From Hymenopus coronatus (Eukaryota; Arthropoda; Insecta; Mantodea; Hymenopodidae), in the NCBI GenBank assembly GCA_030762935.1, contig CM060900.1, positions 440,069,759 to 440,133,758 on the forward strand: DNA of 64,000 bases, given 5' to 3'. The first letter of the stretch is position 1, and the number at the start of each line of letters is the position of its first letter. Position numbers and translations under genes: made by a program. The notes below the pieces were generated by a model. The model had not been told where the DNA came from and did no database searches. It saw only the letters and a program-made list of their open reading frames with translations. Positions 22,161-32,998 of this stretch are shown here, piece after piece.

Positions 22161-22321
22161 TACAACTGTCCACGGTGCATAGTAGGTTTAAATTTATACA
22201 AAATGCATTATAGATTATAACATTTTACCTAATAATATAATGGAGAAATTATTGACTGAAGTTGTTATAGGGAGGGCATACGCCCCTGTGCCCCTAAAGA
22301 CTGGCTGCCACTGATTGGTGG

Positions 22322-22546
22322 TCCAGAAGTGGTCTGAAACTGCAGTTTATCAGTCTGTTTGTGTTTGATGTGTCTGTATTGTTCCTTTAATCTGGTTTCT
22401 AAGTTTCTTTTTGTTTTTCCTCTATAGATTTTATCAAATTCTGAGCAGTTGATTTGATAAAACCCCTGCTCTTTTGTTCTGAAGTATTCAGCCCTTGAAT
22501 TTGTTGGAGAGTAATTTTTGAGTGAGTATTTGGGTTTAATGTACAT
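22322..22546 (-). pseudogene. Penelope-like GIY-YIG endonuclease domain
   Basis: The minus-strand frame contains GFYQINCSEFDKIYRGKT then RNLETRLKEQYRHIKH. This fits the GIY-YIG nuclease of Penelope-like elements (GIYxx...YxGxT...R...E/H), with F for I in GIY and R in the YIG triplet. The domain nicks target DNA for priming. The frame is cut by the hAT insertion at 22321. Confidence 0.85.
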
Positions 22547-22899
22547 TTTTTTAAGATATTTTGGTTTTTAGATGGGTGAATTTTGTTGCATCCTTAATGT
22601 TATTTAGTTTCTTAATGTTGTTATTTTCTTGTTGAGCTGTTTGGTAAAACTGCTGTTTATTGCTGTGTAGACTATGTATTGGTATTCTTGTTTGCATTCT
22701 CCTTCTATTAATGAGTGTACACCAGTCTATGAGTTAAACAGTTTAGTGCAGCATGTTTGTGTGGGACAGGGGTTGAAACTTGTTTTTTTTTTTTTTTTAT
22801 GTAGTTTTCAGAATATTCAGGTTTCTTTAGATCCCAAAGTTAATTATTTTTTTGGGATCTAATTAATTTAACTCTAGGAATGATAATGTGCCTTCATTT

Positions 22900-23209
22900 T
22901 CAATTTCCATGGTAAATTGTATTTCTCTTTTATGGAAATTGAATAATTTGAGAGAATCTTGGATGAACTTTTTTGATACTATTGCAAAAAATATTGTCTA
23001 CATACCTATGCCAAACTTTGTACATGTTTGGAAAAATCAGCAAGGAATGGTAAAAGCTGATTGCCCATAGATAAACCTGAAAACTGCTGATAGTATCCAT
23101 TGTTCAATGCAAAGCTGTCTTGTGTGATGCAAAGGTCTGCCAGACTCATAACATTGTCTATTTCATAAACTGTGTGTGAGCCATTTCTTAAGTTGGCATA
23201 GGAGTTCAC
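22900..23209 (-). pseudogene. Penelope-like reverse transcriptase fragment
   Basis: FALNNGYYQQFSGLSMGNQL then LPFLADF is the RT block usually written GxAMGSPLSPxxAD. Further on, in another frame, RYVDNIF stands where the catalytic YVDD should be (about 22992-23006), so the second Asp is lost. KREIQFTMEIENEGTLSFLE follows, the usual sequence after YVDD in this family. Frameshifts and substituted catalytic residues make it inactive. Confidence 0.8.
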
Positions 23210-23459
23210 CTATCAGGATACTTGGGAAGAGATCCATCAGCTCTGCTAAATGAAAATCTTAACTTTAAGTTTAATCTGTAAACCATTCTAGGTACATCTT
23301 ATCAATTTATCTTCTGTTCAATTCTATATGTTCCAATTAGGTCCTGGGAATCCCTGATGCTTAAACTGTTGCACTTTCGTAGTGATGTGATTTCTGTGTC
23401 AAAAAATTTGCCAAGTTATAAATGGGTAAATTAATATTGTTTATTATGTGTCTTGGGTC

Positions 23460-23795
23460 ATCTCCTTAGGGTGGTGGTAGCATGGCTGCTTGCCAAGGAG
23501 GAGACTGGGTTCGATACCCTGTACCAGCGTGGGGAACTTTTCCCAGCAGGGTTCACTCAGCCTCGTGAGGTCCCTGGGGGACCAATTGAGGAGCTACTTC
23601 ATTGAGAAGTAGTAGCTCCAAATCAAGAAGACCTTATCAACCAAGCGGGAGGGATTAAAGGTGCTGATCACTTCTCACCCTCCAGCACTGCACCCCATTC
23701 ATGACGCCTTCGGGCCAAGATGGGGGATGCAGTGGCTGGGCTGTAGGCCAAGGTCCCTTGTGGACTGTCATTCCTTGGAGTTACATTTTAGTTAT
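23460..23795 (+). mobile_element. tRNA-derived SINE
   Basis: Head with GGTAGCATGGCTGCTTGCC (box A-like) and GGTTCGATACCC (box B-like), then a GC-richer body to about 23790, a clear compositional island in AT-rich DNA. It is inserted in the Penelope-like coding region. No poly(A) tail was found. Confidence 0.7.
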
Positions 23796-24720
23796 GGGTC
23801 TCATTTTGTTGCCCTGTATATTGATTTTTGGTAGTGCATATACTCTGAGTAAGGTAGCATGGTTCGGTTTGATTTTGGATTTTTTCTTTCTCAATTATGG
23901 TTGTAACTTTAATCAAAGTAAGATTGAAAGCTTTTGCCTGAGGGCTTAGTAGATTTGTTTTGATTTCTGTGTGTATTTCTTCTTGTAATAGGTTTTTCAC
24001 CCTAGCAGTATAGTCTTTGTATAGAATAACTAATTCACTTTTACTTGCTTTAGTATATATTACCAGTATGGATTTTAGTGATGTAATGACTTGGTTGTCC
24101 AGGAAATTATTTGGATTTTTGCTTGCATACCTTTAGGCAGCATTGCATTCTTTATGGATTTCTATTTTGGGTTTTTATCCATTTCATTTGTGGTAATATC
24201 AATATTAGTAGTTAATTCTTCTATTGTGCTTGTGAAGGCTGGACTAGTTTTCAGACCTTTATTTAGTACTGTTAATGTATTTGTTGATAGCAAAGTTAGC
24301 ACTTTGTGGAAAATATAGTTCGAATGGTGGACTATTTATTGGTTAGTGGATTTTGGCACTTTGTAAGTTAGGATGTCATGAATTTTGTTTCTTGTGCAAA
24401 TATTTAAATTTTTTCTCTTTAGATTTAAAGTTTCTGTTATTTTATAACTCATTTTTGAAAGGAATTTTGATAGCATACTTTGCTAAATTGGAAAAACCTT
24501 GGATGGATGTTCACTTGATATGGAGAGTAGTAGTTCCAAGTCTTAACATTTTTGACTTAGCACAGTGTTTATATCTGCATTTCCATTATTTTCCTGTCTG
24601 CTGGTGTCTGTTATTTGTTATAAGATTTTACTATTCTTCTTATGAAATTTGGAGGGACCGGAATATGTATAGGTTTAAGAAGCGGATATCTACATATGTT
24701 TTTTCTTTTTTCTTCTTCTA
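23796..24720 (-). pseudogene. Penelope-like N-terminal coding remnant
   Basis: Minus-strand frames such as NLLQEEIHTEIKTNLLS and, further up, NLAKYAIKIPFKNEL and KFKYLHKKQNS have the Lys/Asn-rich character and order expected before the RT of Penelope-like proteins. They are continuous with the RT piece once the SINE at 23460-23795 is removed. Identification rests on position more than on motifs. Confidence 0.5.
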
Positions 24721-24983
24721 GTTTTTGGCATTTTTGATTTCATTACTGGTTCCATTAAGCTCTGTATTGCGCTAGTGTAAATTTAATCTTAGCTCCATTT
24801 CTGTCATTATTTCAGTAACAATTCCCACATGGAAGCCAATCATAATTTGCTGATGTGACCTGCAAGTCAAACAAATTTTGTGTAATATTTGGATAAGCTG
24901 GTAACAGTGTTGTGAAATTTAAATTTAAGAGAAAGTCTGAATGGGATTTGAAACACATACATCACTTACATTATTTTGCACCT

Positions 24984-25018
24984 GACCAGTTTCAAGAACT
25001 ATTTGCTCTCATCCTCAG
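24984..25018 (-). ncRNA. Hammerhead-ribozyme-like motif, upstream copy
   Basis: Minus strand reads CTGAGGATGAGAGC, loop AAATA, GTTCTT, then GAAACTGGTC. CUGANGA and GAAAC boxes are present with a pairable stem II (AGAGC/GUUCU). The loop and stem differ from the copy at 19821 but remain pairable. Confidence 0.5.
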
Positions 25019-25324
25019 AGACCTATGTATCTTGGTGTTGGTGCCCATTGTGTGGTAGTAATTTGTATTTACCTCTAGTGCTGGAGTGATGCTCTATTTT
25101 AGTATTTGCTATTTGAAGGTCAAAAAGGGGAATACTTTATGAAAGAATAGGTCCCACAAAAAGAATGTCATCTTTGGTAGAACAAAGATCCACTTGTAAA
25201 GCTTCTTTATTTTGAACCTCGGAAATAACTAAAATTGTACTGAACTAAATCTCTTTTTAACTTCTGTCCCACATGAGGTTAATGTGAAAGAACAGTTTTG
25301 ATAATGAAATTTATCCTTAAATAG

Positions 25325-25425
25325 TGCTTGGTTGAAATAAAAGCTTGTTTGATGCAGGTGGATGAGAGTTGTCATTTTGTGTGTAAGGTTGTGGGTTTGA
25401 TTCCAGCTTAGCATGATGGGCTTTA
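25325..25425 (+). mobile_element. Possible tRNA-derived SINE head
   Basis: GATGCAGGTGGATGAGAG and GTGGGTTTGATTCCAGC stand at box A/box B spacing. Body and tail are not defined. Confidence 0.4.
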
Positions 25426-25429
25426 AATA

Positions 25430-26930
25430 AGCTTAAATAGGAGAGCCTTAAGCTTAGATTTAATGGTATGTAGAAACATACTTGCATGATGCACTTTTGA
25501 CAGTAATGCTGAAATGCTCTTGCAGTTGCAAGCATTATTGGCTAAACCTAATAATTATTGAATGAAAATGGTTGTAAAATGCATATAGCTTTTTAAATTG
25601 CTTCTTAAATAATAACTCTTATCTCTTTAACCAGGAAGAAGATAGTGTTATTTTTGAAGAATTAATGCAGTGAATTGACTGGAAACAAACATCAGACTAC
25701 TTACTCATAATTGCTTGAAACATATTCCACAGGCATGTTCACCTCTGTCTTCAACCAGAATTGACGTCTGCATGATGCAGGTGAAAATGCCTTTGTGCTG
25801 CTTCCCTCTGGTATCAGCTGCATGATCCTGAGGATCCTTTATTAATTTTTTCTTTCCAATACAAATTTTAAATTCTTCTTGAAGTTTATTTGAAGACGTT
25901 TTAAAGTTGAACACCATCTTATTATTCACCTATTAGAATATTCATTCCCATGTCATGAATGTCTCTTTCCAGTAATGTGTTTAAGAAACTTGGCATTAGG
26001 ATCTCTGTCATAAATTTGTTCAAGAAATGCACAGCTTCTGCTGATTTTGTAATGTGTTTATTTTTTATATGCTTGAAACATTCCTTAGCACTTGCTTCCA
26101 GATTTCTTTTTTCGTATCAGTTTATATTTTTCCACAATGTTATATTGAAACTTTCGTTAAAGAATGAAAACAAAGATTTTTTTTATCCTATACTGCCATC
26201 TGGACATCACTAACTCCTGCTTCTTGCAATATTGTGAAAAATGCACATGGATAGCATAAAAAGGAATCTGGAAAATAAGGCTAATGAACAATTCAAGGAC
26301 AGAGAAAATGAATATTGAAAAATCAGCAGTGGTCACATGCAATTCCTAAATGCATTACATAGATCCTAACCCTCAAAACACCTTACAGGGAAACAGGAAC
26401 TCATGATGTGTGAACAGGTATTCATTTGGGAGAATAAAGACAGGGTGTATAATTTTGAACCCCCTCTTGAGAGAATTTCTCTGGAGATTCTTGAAACTGA
26501 TAACAGGGAGAAGTTGCACTATGACAACCATTTTGAAAAGTTCAGTAAAATACAAGTGATAATTATTTTTCATAACGCACTCATTTTACTTCTCACATAG
26601 CCTACACTGATGCCTGTACACATGGACCAGCACATTTCCAATTTTTTCATTCCATAGGATAAATAATTTTATGAACATTTCTTCCCTCAGGGACAACTGT
26701 TCAAGTTGGGAATTCGGAAAAGTTCACTTATGGCTAAATACAGTGTGTAGGGTGGATGAGAAATCAATTCAAAATCCCTTTTGTGCAGTTTGGCTATTTT
26801 GACTGTTGTAGCCTAGAGCACTGACCTGGTGAAAGAGCACTTTTGTTTGCTAAAGTTTTTCATTCAATGCATATTTCAGATATGACAACAGTTAAGCATA
26901 ATATGTAATTCCCAGTTATGGTTATACCCA
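25430..26930. other. No gene recognised
   Basis: AT-rich with short frames only. None shows a family motif. Confidence 0.5.
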
Positions 26931-26939
26931 GTTTTTCCT

Positions 26940-27600
26940 AGTAATATATCAGGTTATGGCCTGGAAATTGCAGTATACATTGTTCATCATTCCAGCCAAG
27001 AAAACAGTCCTTCCACAGTTGTGCACTTTCACCAGACTTTGTCCATTGTTTTGACTGATGCTTTGTCTCCAATGTGTAATGGTTGACCAAGTTTCATCCA
27101 CAGTCATGAATCGGTGCAAGTTGTACTGTAGATTGCAATAAATAGTGCCAGTCACTGTGTTGAAATGTTCTTTAATATGCATCCTTGATCAACAGTCAGC
27201 AACTATGACGCCCAGTGTGCACACAGCTTTCTCATTTCTGATTTTTCATGCAGAACATTCAGTGAGGTGCCTACAGTCTTACCTGTATCACACACCTTCT
27301 TTTTGTGTTTATGCATCATGGATTTTTTTCAGTGATTTCATTTATGGTGAACTCAACTGGCCAGACAGAGCATGCTTCATCTTCAGTGCTTTGACCACAT
27401 TTAAACTCATTTGTCCAGGAATAAATAGCCTTCAGTGATAGTACTGAGTCTGCATAAACTTCAGTGCTGCTTTGATCTTTTTTGTGGTCCAACCATTTAA
27501 ATAGAAATGTTTTAATAGCAGCACAAAACTCCCCTTTTCTATTTTCTTTGGCACATGTGACATGAACACTCATTTCTATAAATTTGTCTAAAACTGTTAC
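26940..27600 (-). pseudogene. Mariner-like transposase, N-terminal half
   Basis: Minus-strand frame 27609-27316 reads AAIKTFLFKWLDHKK, TEVYADSVLSLKAIYSWTNE, FKCGQSTEDEACSVWPVE. This is the mariner double helix-turn-helix region (usual form ...SLKTVYFWINEFKRGRTS.EDEARSGRPVE). Further on in other frames: NLVNHYTLETKHQSKQWTKS near 27085-27030 (usual form DETWIHYYTPETKEQSKQW), with the catalytic Asp lost. The C-terminal half is missing. Confidence 0.85.
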
Positions 27601-27658
27601 ATGAATCATACTAACAGTGATGTGTCTTATTGAAATTTCCTTTTATTTCATGGTGGTT

Positions 27659-27684
27659 GATGATGATGATGATGATGATGATGA
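27659..27684. repeat. (GAT)n microsatellite
   Basis: Eight GAT units in a row, directly before a tRNA-like box A sequence (GCGTGATTGTTAGCACCC, 27702-27719) that may be a SINE 5' scrap. Confidence 0.85.
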
Positions 27685-27779
27685 TTCAGGGCGCTCAGTG
27701 GCGTGATTGTTAGCACCCTTCATTTCATGAAGGTTTACCACACCTATATAAAAACCTGTTTATCCATCATCGTTCATAT

Positions 27780-30700
27780 CATATGGTAGTCAATTTCTGG
27801 TTGAGGATTTTGGTGAACATGCCTCTGATACATATTCTGAGTAATTATGAGTAGGTATGATATTTGTTTCTACTTGACTCATTATCAATTCTTTCTTCTT
27901 CATATAAACTAGAGATCTAAGGGGGTATATAGAATAATGTTAAAAGGTAAGTATGGTTTGTTTGTAGAAGCAACTGTTGTGGTTTGTTATTATAACATTA
28001 TTGCTGAAAATCCCAGCTGTGACCTATGTTCATCTTTTTTCCACTCATAGAATTGAACAGTTCCAGCAATTAGAATTTCCCCCTTAGAAGCCATTCATGT
28101 TTTATGACTATTGACATAACATGAATTTTTCAGAATTTTAAACTTCTTTTACCAGTATGGATGACACTGGCCACATATAGGCTAAGGTTGGGAAGATTAA
28201 CAACATTTGAAAAGTTAAATGCAAAAGCCTAGACTCAAATTACATATCTATGAATAACCATGCTGATGCTGCACTACTGAATCATTGTACTTCTGAACAT
28301 GCATTGAATGTCTCTCAGCTTAATTTTGTATCCAAGTTTATCTTCAAGATGATATAAGTTACTCAAAAGTGCTATCATAAAGGTTTCTGACAAAAAGTAA
28401 GGTCATTAAGCCTATACTCGTGAACAGGAATCTGTGGTTCAAAGCCTTCCAGGATCTTGTTTCCTGATTTGAGATTTTTCCCATATTTCTCATTCCTCAT
28501 AACTGGTAAATGCTTGGGAGATATGCTTCTAAACTTATGCATGTTAGAATGTTTCCTTCCCATTACCTGTGGATGCCACATGTAAGTATGCATGTTAAAC
28601 ACTACTACTTTAAAGATGGCCTATAATGCTGCAGTACTATTTAATTTCTGGGGGCTCTACTCTGGCTTTGTATAGGCTAAGCTTGGAAAGATGTACCAAA
28701 TTTAAAAGAGTTATTGTCACAGCATGGTAAGCTCTATGTAGTTTGACTCCTGATTGTGGCATTGAACTTTTAAAATTTGAAGCAGTTTTCAAACGGAAGT
28801 CATTAACTTCACTTTAAAGATGGTACTATTATCTGCTGTGTGTGTGCGAATTTTTCTCTCCTTTCTGAACACTAAAAATAATTATGTGTTCTGGATATTT
28901 CCTTTCAATCTTTTTGCTTAGAAAAAGGCTTTTTAAACCCTTAGTCTTATGCTTAGGGGCAAATCTCAATGGGTGTGCTGTAAAATTTTCTGAGCACAGT
29001 TAAGCACCCATATTGTATGCTGCTTGCTTGGGAAATTCTATTTTGGTCCCAAACTGCACATATTCTTACTCCTGTCATTGTGTGTGGCACTACTTCTTAG
29101 AGTTAAAGGTTAGCACCAAGCATGTCTGTTGCTAAAATGGCAACATATAACTCTGACCAAGTTCCTGTAATTTTGTGCTTAAGATGTTTGGAAAAGCCAC
29201 TCTGATTGGATCAACTATTTGTTCCAGAGATGATGTTCATCAGGTTGGCTAAATAAAGTATTTGTTAAACTGAAGTATATAAAATGCACTGGATGGTTAA
29301 TGAGAGAATCTTTGGTTTACTTCAAAGTGTGTTTATTTGGGGGGGATTAACCAGAATTTCTTAAGTTACTCATAGTATATCTATAGATGAAATCATCATC
29401 TCATAAAGGCCTTTGTTCTCTTCTCTTTCTGGGGGGAAAAAAAAATTGCCATGCACAAAGGCAGAGATAAAATAAGCCAAAAATATTCAATAGAAATGTT
29501 CCTCACTTTAAACTATAATTGGGTGAATTATGATGAAACGTATATATTAATTCCCCTGAATTAATTGTGTGGTTTGAAGTGGTCTGTTAACCATGGTCAT
29601 AATATTAAACAGACCAATTGTTACAATGACAATAGCTGTCCAGGGCATTGTGTAATTCATGGTTACATTTTATTAAAAATGTTATAGTTATGGAGCTAAG
29701 TTCTATTCAATAACAAATGGAGAGAATAAAATAAAGTAACTGTTTATACTGGGGACTTTTTAAGCAGATACTAAAATGTGAAACAGTATTTTTTTTTAAC
29801 CATAGTGCAGTGGTTACTAACCATATTAGTTATTGCTAAACTTTTTCTGGGAATTAGCAGTACGTTAGTAGTAACTGCTAAACTTGAAGCCAACAAAGAA
29901 AATGAACTAACTTAACTACTAAACAGTAACTAATAAAGACATAGAGAATGAACCAACTTTTATGTCTGTTAAATACTAAACAGTTAGGCTGGTATTCATC
30001 TTCTAGCTTTAACACCAAGCCAGTGAAAGGGATTCCCAAGTACAGATAGTGAATGAAGCAGCATTAATATGGCACTGTTTCAGATGACTAATTTGGTATA
30101 CAGATGTTGGAGATCATTACACGAAACCCTAATATAGTTGGTTAATGTCCTGTCTGATTCAATAATTACGTGTTTTGCAATTGAGGAACTGAGTGAGAGA
30201 GGGATATATGCCACCAAGTGAAGGATTAGAAATATTTTGTATGCTTTGTTTTTTAAGTTATAAATACAAAAATTATCAAGTGAATATGCACTTTCCTCTT
30301 ATTTATTTGAAAACAATTACTTCCATCTTGTTGGACAAAATATTTTAAACAAGTACTGAGCACAACTTAATGTGGTACTAGGTTTGCAAAGTAATCTTAG
30401 AATAAAGCTGTAAGTAAATAATAAACAGGGCTCAGGCTAGCCAACTTTATTGCATATGCATATCATACAAAGAGAAACACATTCATAGTTACTAGAATGT
30501 TCCCAACATACATGTAGTTGAGAAGGTTGTGACTCAATCCTACATATTCTTCCCACTCTGGTTTACCTCTAAAGCAATAACCACCTGGACTTGATGGATG
30601 ATTTTTCTCCCCTCTGAGGTATGCAGAAATATGTTCAATAGAGACATTGTGTGTGTCCCTTTATTGTATGAAAGTTTTTCCTCAATCAAACACATGATTT

Positions 30701-30880
30701 TTCCAACATAAAACAACTGTTAGTTTTGACTTCTTTAGCACCCTCTCTTTTTCTACTCCGTGATGCATTTATTATAAAGGTGCACTTAATATTCCAGAGA
30801 ATTCAAAAGGAATAAAATGACATTTTTTTGTAGAATCATTAAACATGTTCTGCATAATTTGTGATCATTCTTCTTATACA
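27780..30880. other. Long stretch with no recognised gene
   Basis: AT-rich. Near 29807-29905 there are repeated TTACTAAC/TAACTGCTAAAC stretches, partly inverted. No coding region is recognised. Confidence 0.5.
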
Positions 30881-30884
30881 CAAG

Positions 30885-31075
30885 TGTGCAGTATTTGCTG
30901 AGGTAGAAGTAGACTGAGAAATTCAGTGTCATAGCTGGGATTTGAATCACAGTTCTACAGCCTACCATGCCAGTGCTCAGTTGGTTAGAGCACCTGCACA
31001 GTAGACAATGATGTGTGATTTAAATGCTGGCCATGTCATTGAATTTTTCATTCTGATTTTATGTCAACAATGTTT
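30885..31075. mobile_element. Two tRNA-derived SINE heads in opposite orientation
   Basis: Plus strand: GCTCAGTTGGTTAGAGCACC (30974-30993) is a classical box A, followed by a weak box B (GATTTAAATGC) and GTCATTGAATTTTTCA. Just left of it, the minus strand carries a box B-like GATTCAAATCCCAGC and the related GAATTTCTCAGTCTACTTC. The same family is at 47341-47470. Confidence 0.6.
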
Positions 31076-32042
31076 TGCATAATTTACTATTGAATTTTCC
31101 TCAAATTCATAATTTTCATGGTATACTACATCAGACAAGGCCAGACAGATATGTCATTTGCAATCTAATCCTGACCTGCATTAAGGTGCATAGTTTTGAA
31201 ATTCCAATAGATAAACAGTGTATGCTTTGCCTTAAGTGGAAACTGGGTTAGAGTGTGGCATAAAAATGTAGATTATGAAGATTTTTGCTTTGGCAATATT
31301 TAAAGTACGGAAAAGCAGCTAGAATTTACCCAAATAAGTTGTCTAGCAGAGAGTTCTTCAGTTCATCTCTGCAACATTTTCAATACAGATACAGGAATTG
31401 TGAATTGTTGTACCAGAAAAAGGACCAGTGTTGCCAGATTGGGCGAAAAGTCGCTGTTTGGGCTACTAAAATCCGCTTTTTACAACAAATCATTGATGAA
31501 GGCAATGTGCGAATTTTTGGGCTACTAAAATATTGCCGCAAATATAGCTTCTATTAATACCTGTTTTAAACTGTATGTGCTGTTTGATGGGGAAAAAAAA
31601 CTCTAATCTAAAATGACGCAACACAAATTCTAAATCCTCTCTGATGCTTCTTATTGCACATAATAAGTGATATCTGAATGGCAATACGAAACTTACCATC
31701 TATCGTTAACAATTTGTTGCTTATTGCATCATAACCATACTGCTCTTGCAGTAGGTGATGAGATAACATCCTTCTATTGCATGTTTCAAAATAGCTGAGT
31801 AGTGATATATTCTACTTTCATTTTGCAACAAGCATGCAATTGACTCATATTGCTTACATCTTAGCTGTAAAAAAAATACTTCAGTTGACAAGCGTTAATC
31901 ATTGTAGTTTCTCACTCTCGAAGAAAGTACATTCTTTTCTCTGTGTGCTCCATGCTATAGTAGTGTGATAACAATAGTGCATTGTTACTTTTAATTTTAG
32001 TGGTGCATAAAAGTTTTAAAGGGAGTTACTTTTAGCTCAACT

Positions 32043-32990
32043 ATGGAAAAGTGGGGATATTATGAAAAACATTTCAATAAAAAATGGCTTAGTGATCCGG
32101 AGTTAGTGAAATGGATTCAAGAAATTCCAAGAGACAACTCGAGTGCTTTTTGTAAATATTGCAAATATTGCACTGACCTTAAAACATACTGATTCAAAGA
32201 GACATTAAGAAAATTCCGCAGCAATTGTTTCTCAGCCAAAACTTGTGAGCGTATTACCCCCAGCAAAAACTGTTACACAATTTGAGCTGCAGTTAGGTAC
32301 CTTTGTTGCATGTCATAGCGCTATACAGTCCGTAGACCTCTTAGGAGAACTAATTATTAAAAGCAGTCCCGGTACTTCATTTACAAAACCGTTTACACAG
32401 GACAAAATGCACTGCGTTAATCACTAGAGTTACAGCACCATGCTTGCTTCAGGATTTAGTTCAGGATATAGCCGGTTCTTCATACTCACTTAGCATAGAT
32501 GAAGCTACAGATGTTGCATGCATCAGACATCTTTGCCTATGCTGCAGATATTATAGTGAAAAAAAGAATAAAATAATTACGCAGTTTTTGGAACTTCTTC
32601 AGATGACAAGCAGAGGATCTTTTTAGGCATATAAACAACTACTTTGGAACTTAGGGTCTCGATTTAAATAAATGCTTCGCTCTTGCAACAGATGGCACAT
32701 CTAATCTTTGTGGAAAAAAGAAATCATTGTATACGTTGTTGAAAGAAAGTAACTCAAATCTAATTCTTGTCAAATGCATTTGTCATTCTCTGCACTTAGT
32801 GTGCTCACACGCAAGCGAAGAAATGTCAACAAATCTTGACTATATGCTTAGAGAAACACACAATTGGTTTCGAAGATCAGCCCTTAGGAAAGAGTCATAT
32901 AATGAACTTTATAGATTAATTTGTGATGGTTAAAAACCATTGCAATTAATATCTTTGTCAGGAACTTGTTTGCTGGGTAGAAGCAGGTGT
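32043..32990 (+). pseudogene. hAT transposase, N-terminal part
   Basis: Starts MEKWGYYEKHFNKKWL and KWIQEIPRDNSSAFCKYCKY, the beginning of a family of insect hAT transposases whose first Cys pair belongs to a zinc finger. Later blocks in shifted frames: LFRHINNYFGT, then LCGKKKSLYTLLKESNSNLI, VKCICHSLHLVCSHASEEM and LRETHNWFRRSALRKESYNE, ending with GTCLLGRSRCIK where the conserved GTRWL box is GTCLL. Several stops and frameshifts. It continues in frame at 35022 after the P element. Confidence 0.85.
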
Positions 32991-32998
32991 ATAAAAAG
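32991..32998. repeat. P-element target-site duplication, left
   Basis: ATAAAAAG, identical to 35022-35029. Confidence 0.9.

Larger units (their letters stand above)
20931..22313. mobile_element. Non-autonomous hAT element with exact 8-bp target duplication
   Basis: 1383 bp. Ends are CAGTGGTGGCTTGTGG on the left and, inverted on the right, CAGTGGCAGCCAGTC. Both are followed inward by a GGG(G)CAC-type motif. The 8-bp target duplication ATTGGTGG is exact at 20923-20930 and 22314-22321, the hAT hallmark. No hAT transposase is present. It contains a tRNA-derived SINE (21055-21290) and a CpG-bearing segment near 22000-22160. It sits inside the GIY-YIG coding end of the Penelope-like element: coding resumes on the other side at 20922. 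Confidence 0.9.
19750..25110 (-). mobile_element. Penelope-like retroelement, decayed, with direct terminal regions
   Basis: Read on the minus strand: an upstream region with a hammerhead-like motif (25018-24984), an N-terminal coding part (about 24720-23796), RT motifs (about 23210-22990), a GIY-YIG endonuclease (22546-22322) and the last codons (20922 to about 20813, KTQTLFDEF). A second copy of the upstream region follows (about 19950-19800). The order RT then GIY-YIG is diagnostic of Penelope-like elements, as is the repeated terminal region (pLTR). It is interrupted by a SINE (23460-23795), a non-autonomous hAT (20931-22313) and an R1 fragment (20296-20600). All frames are broken. Outer limits are approximate. 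Confidence 0.75.
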
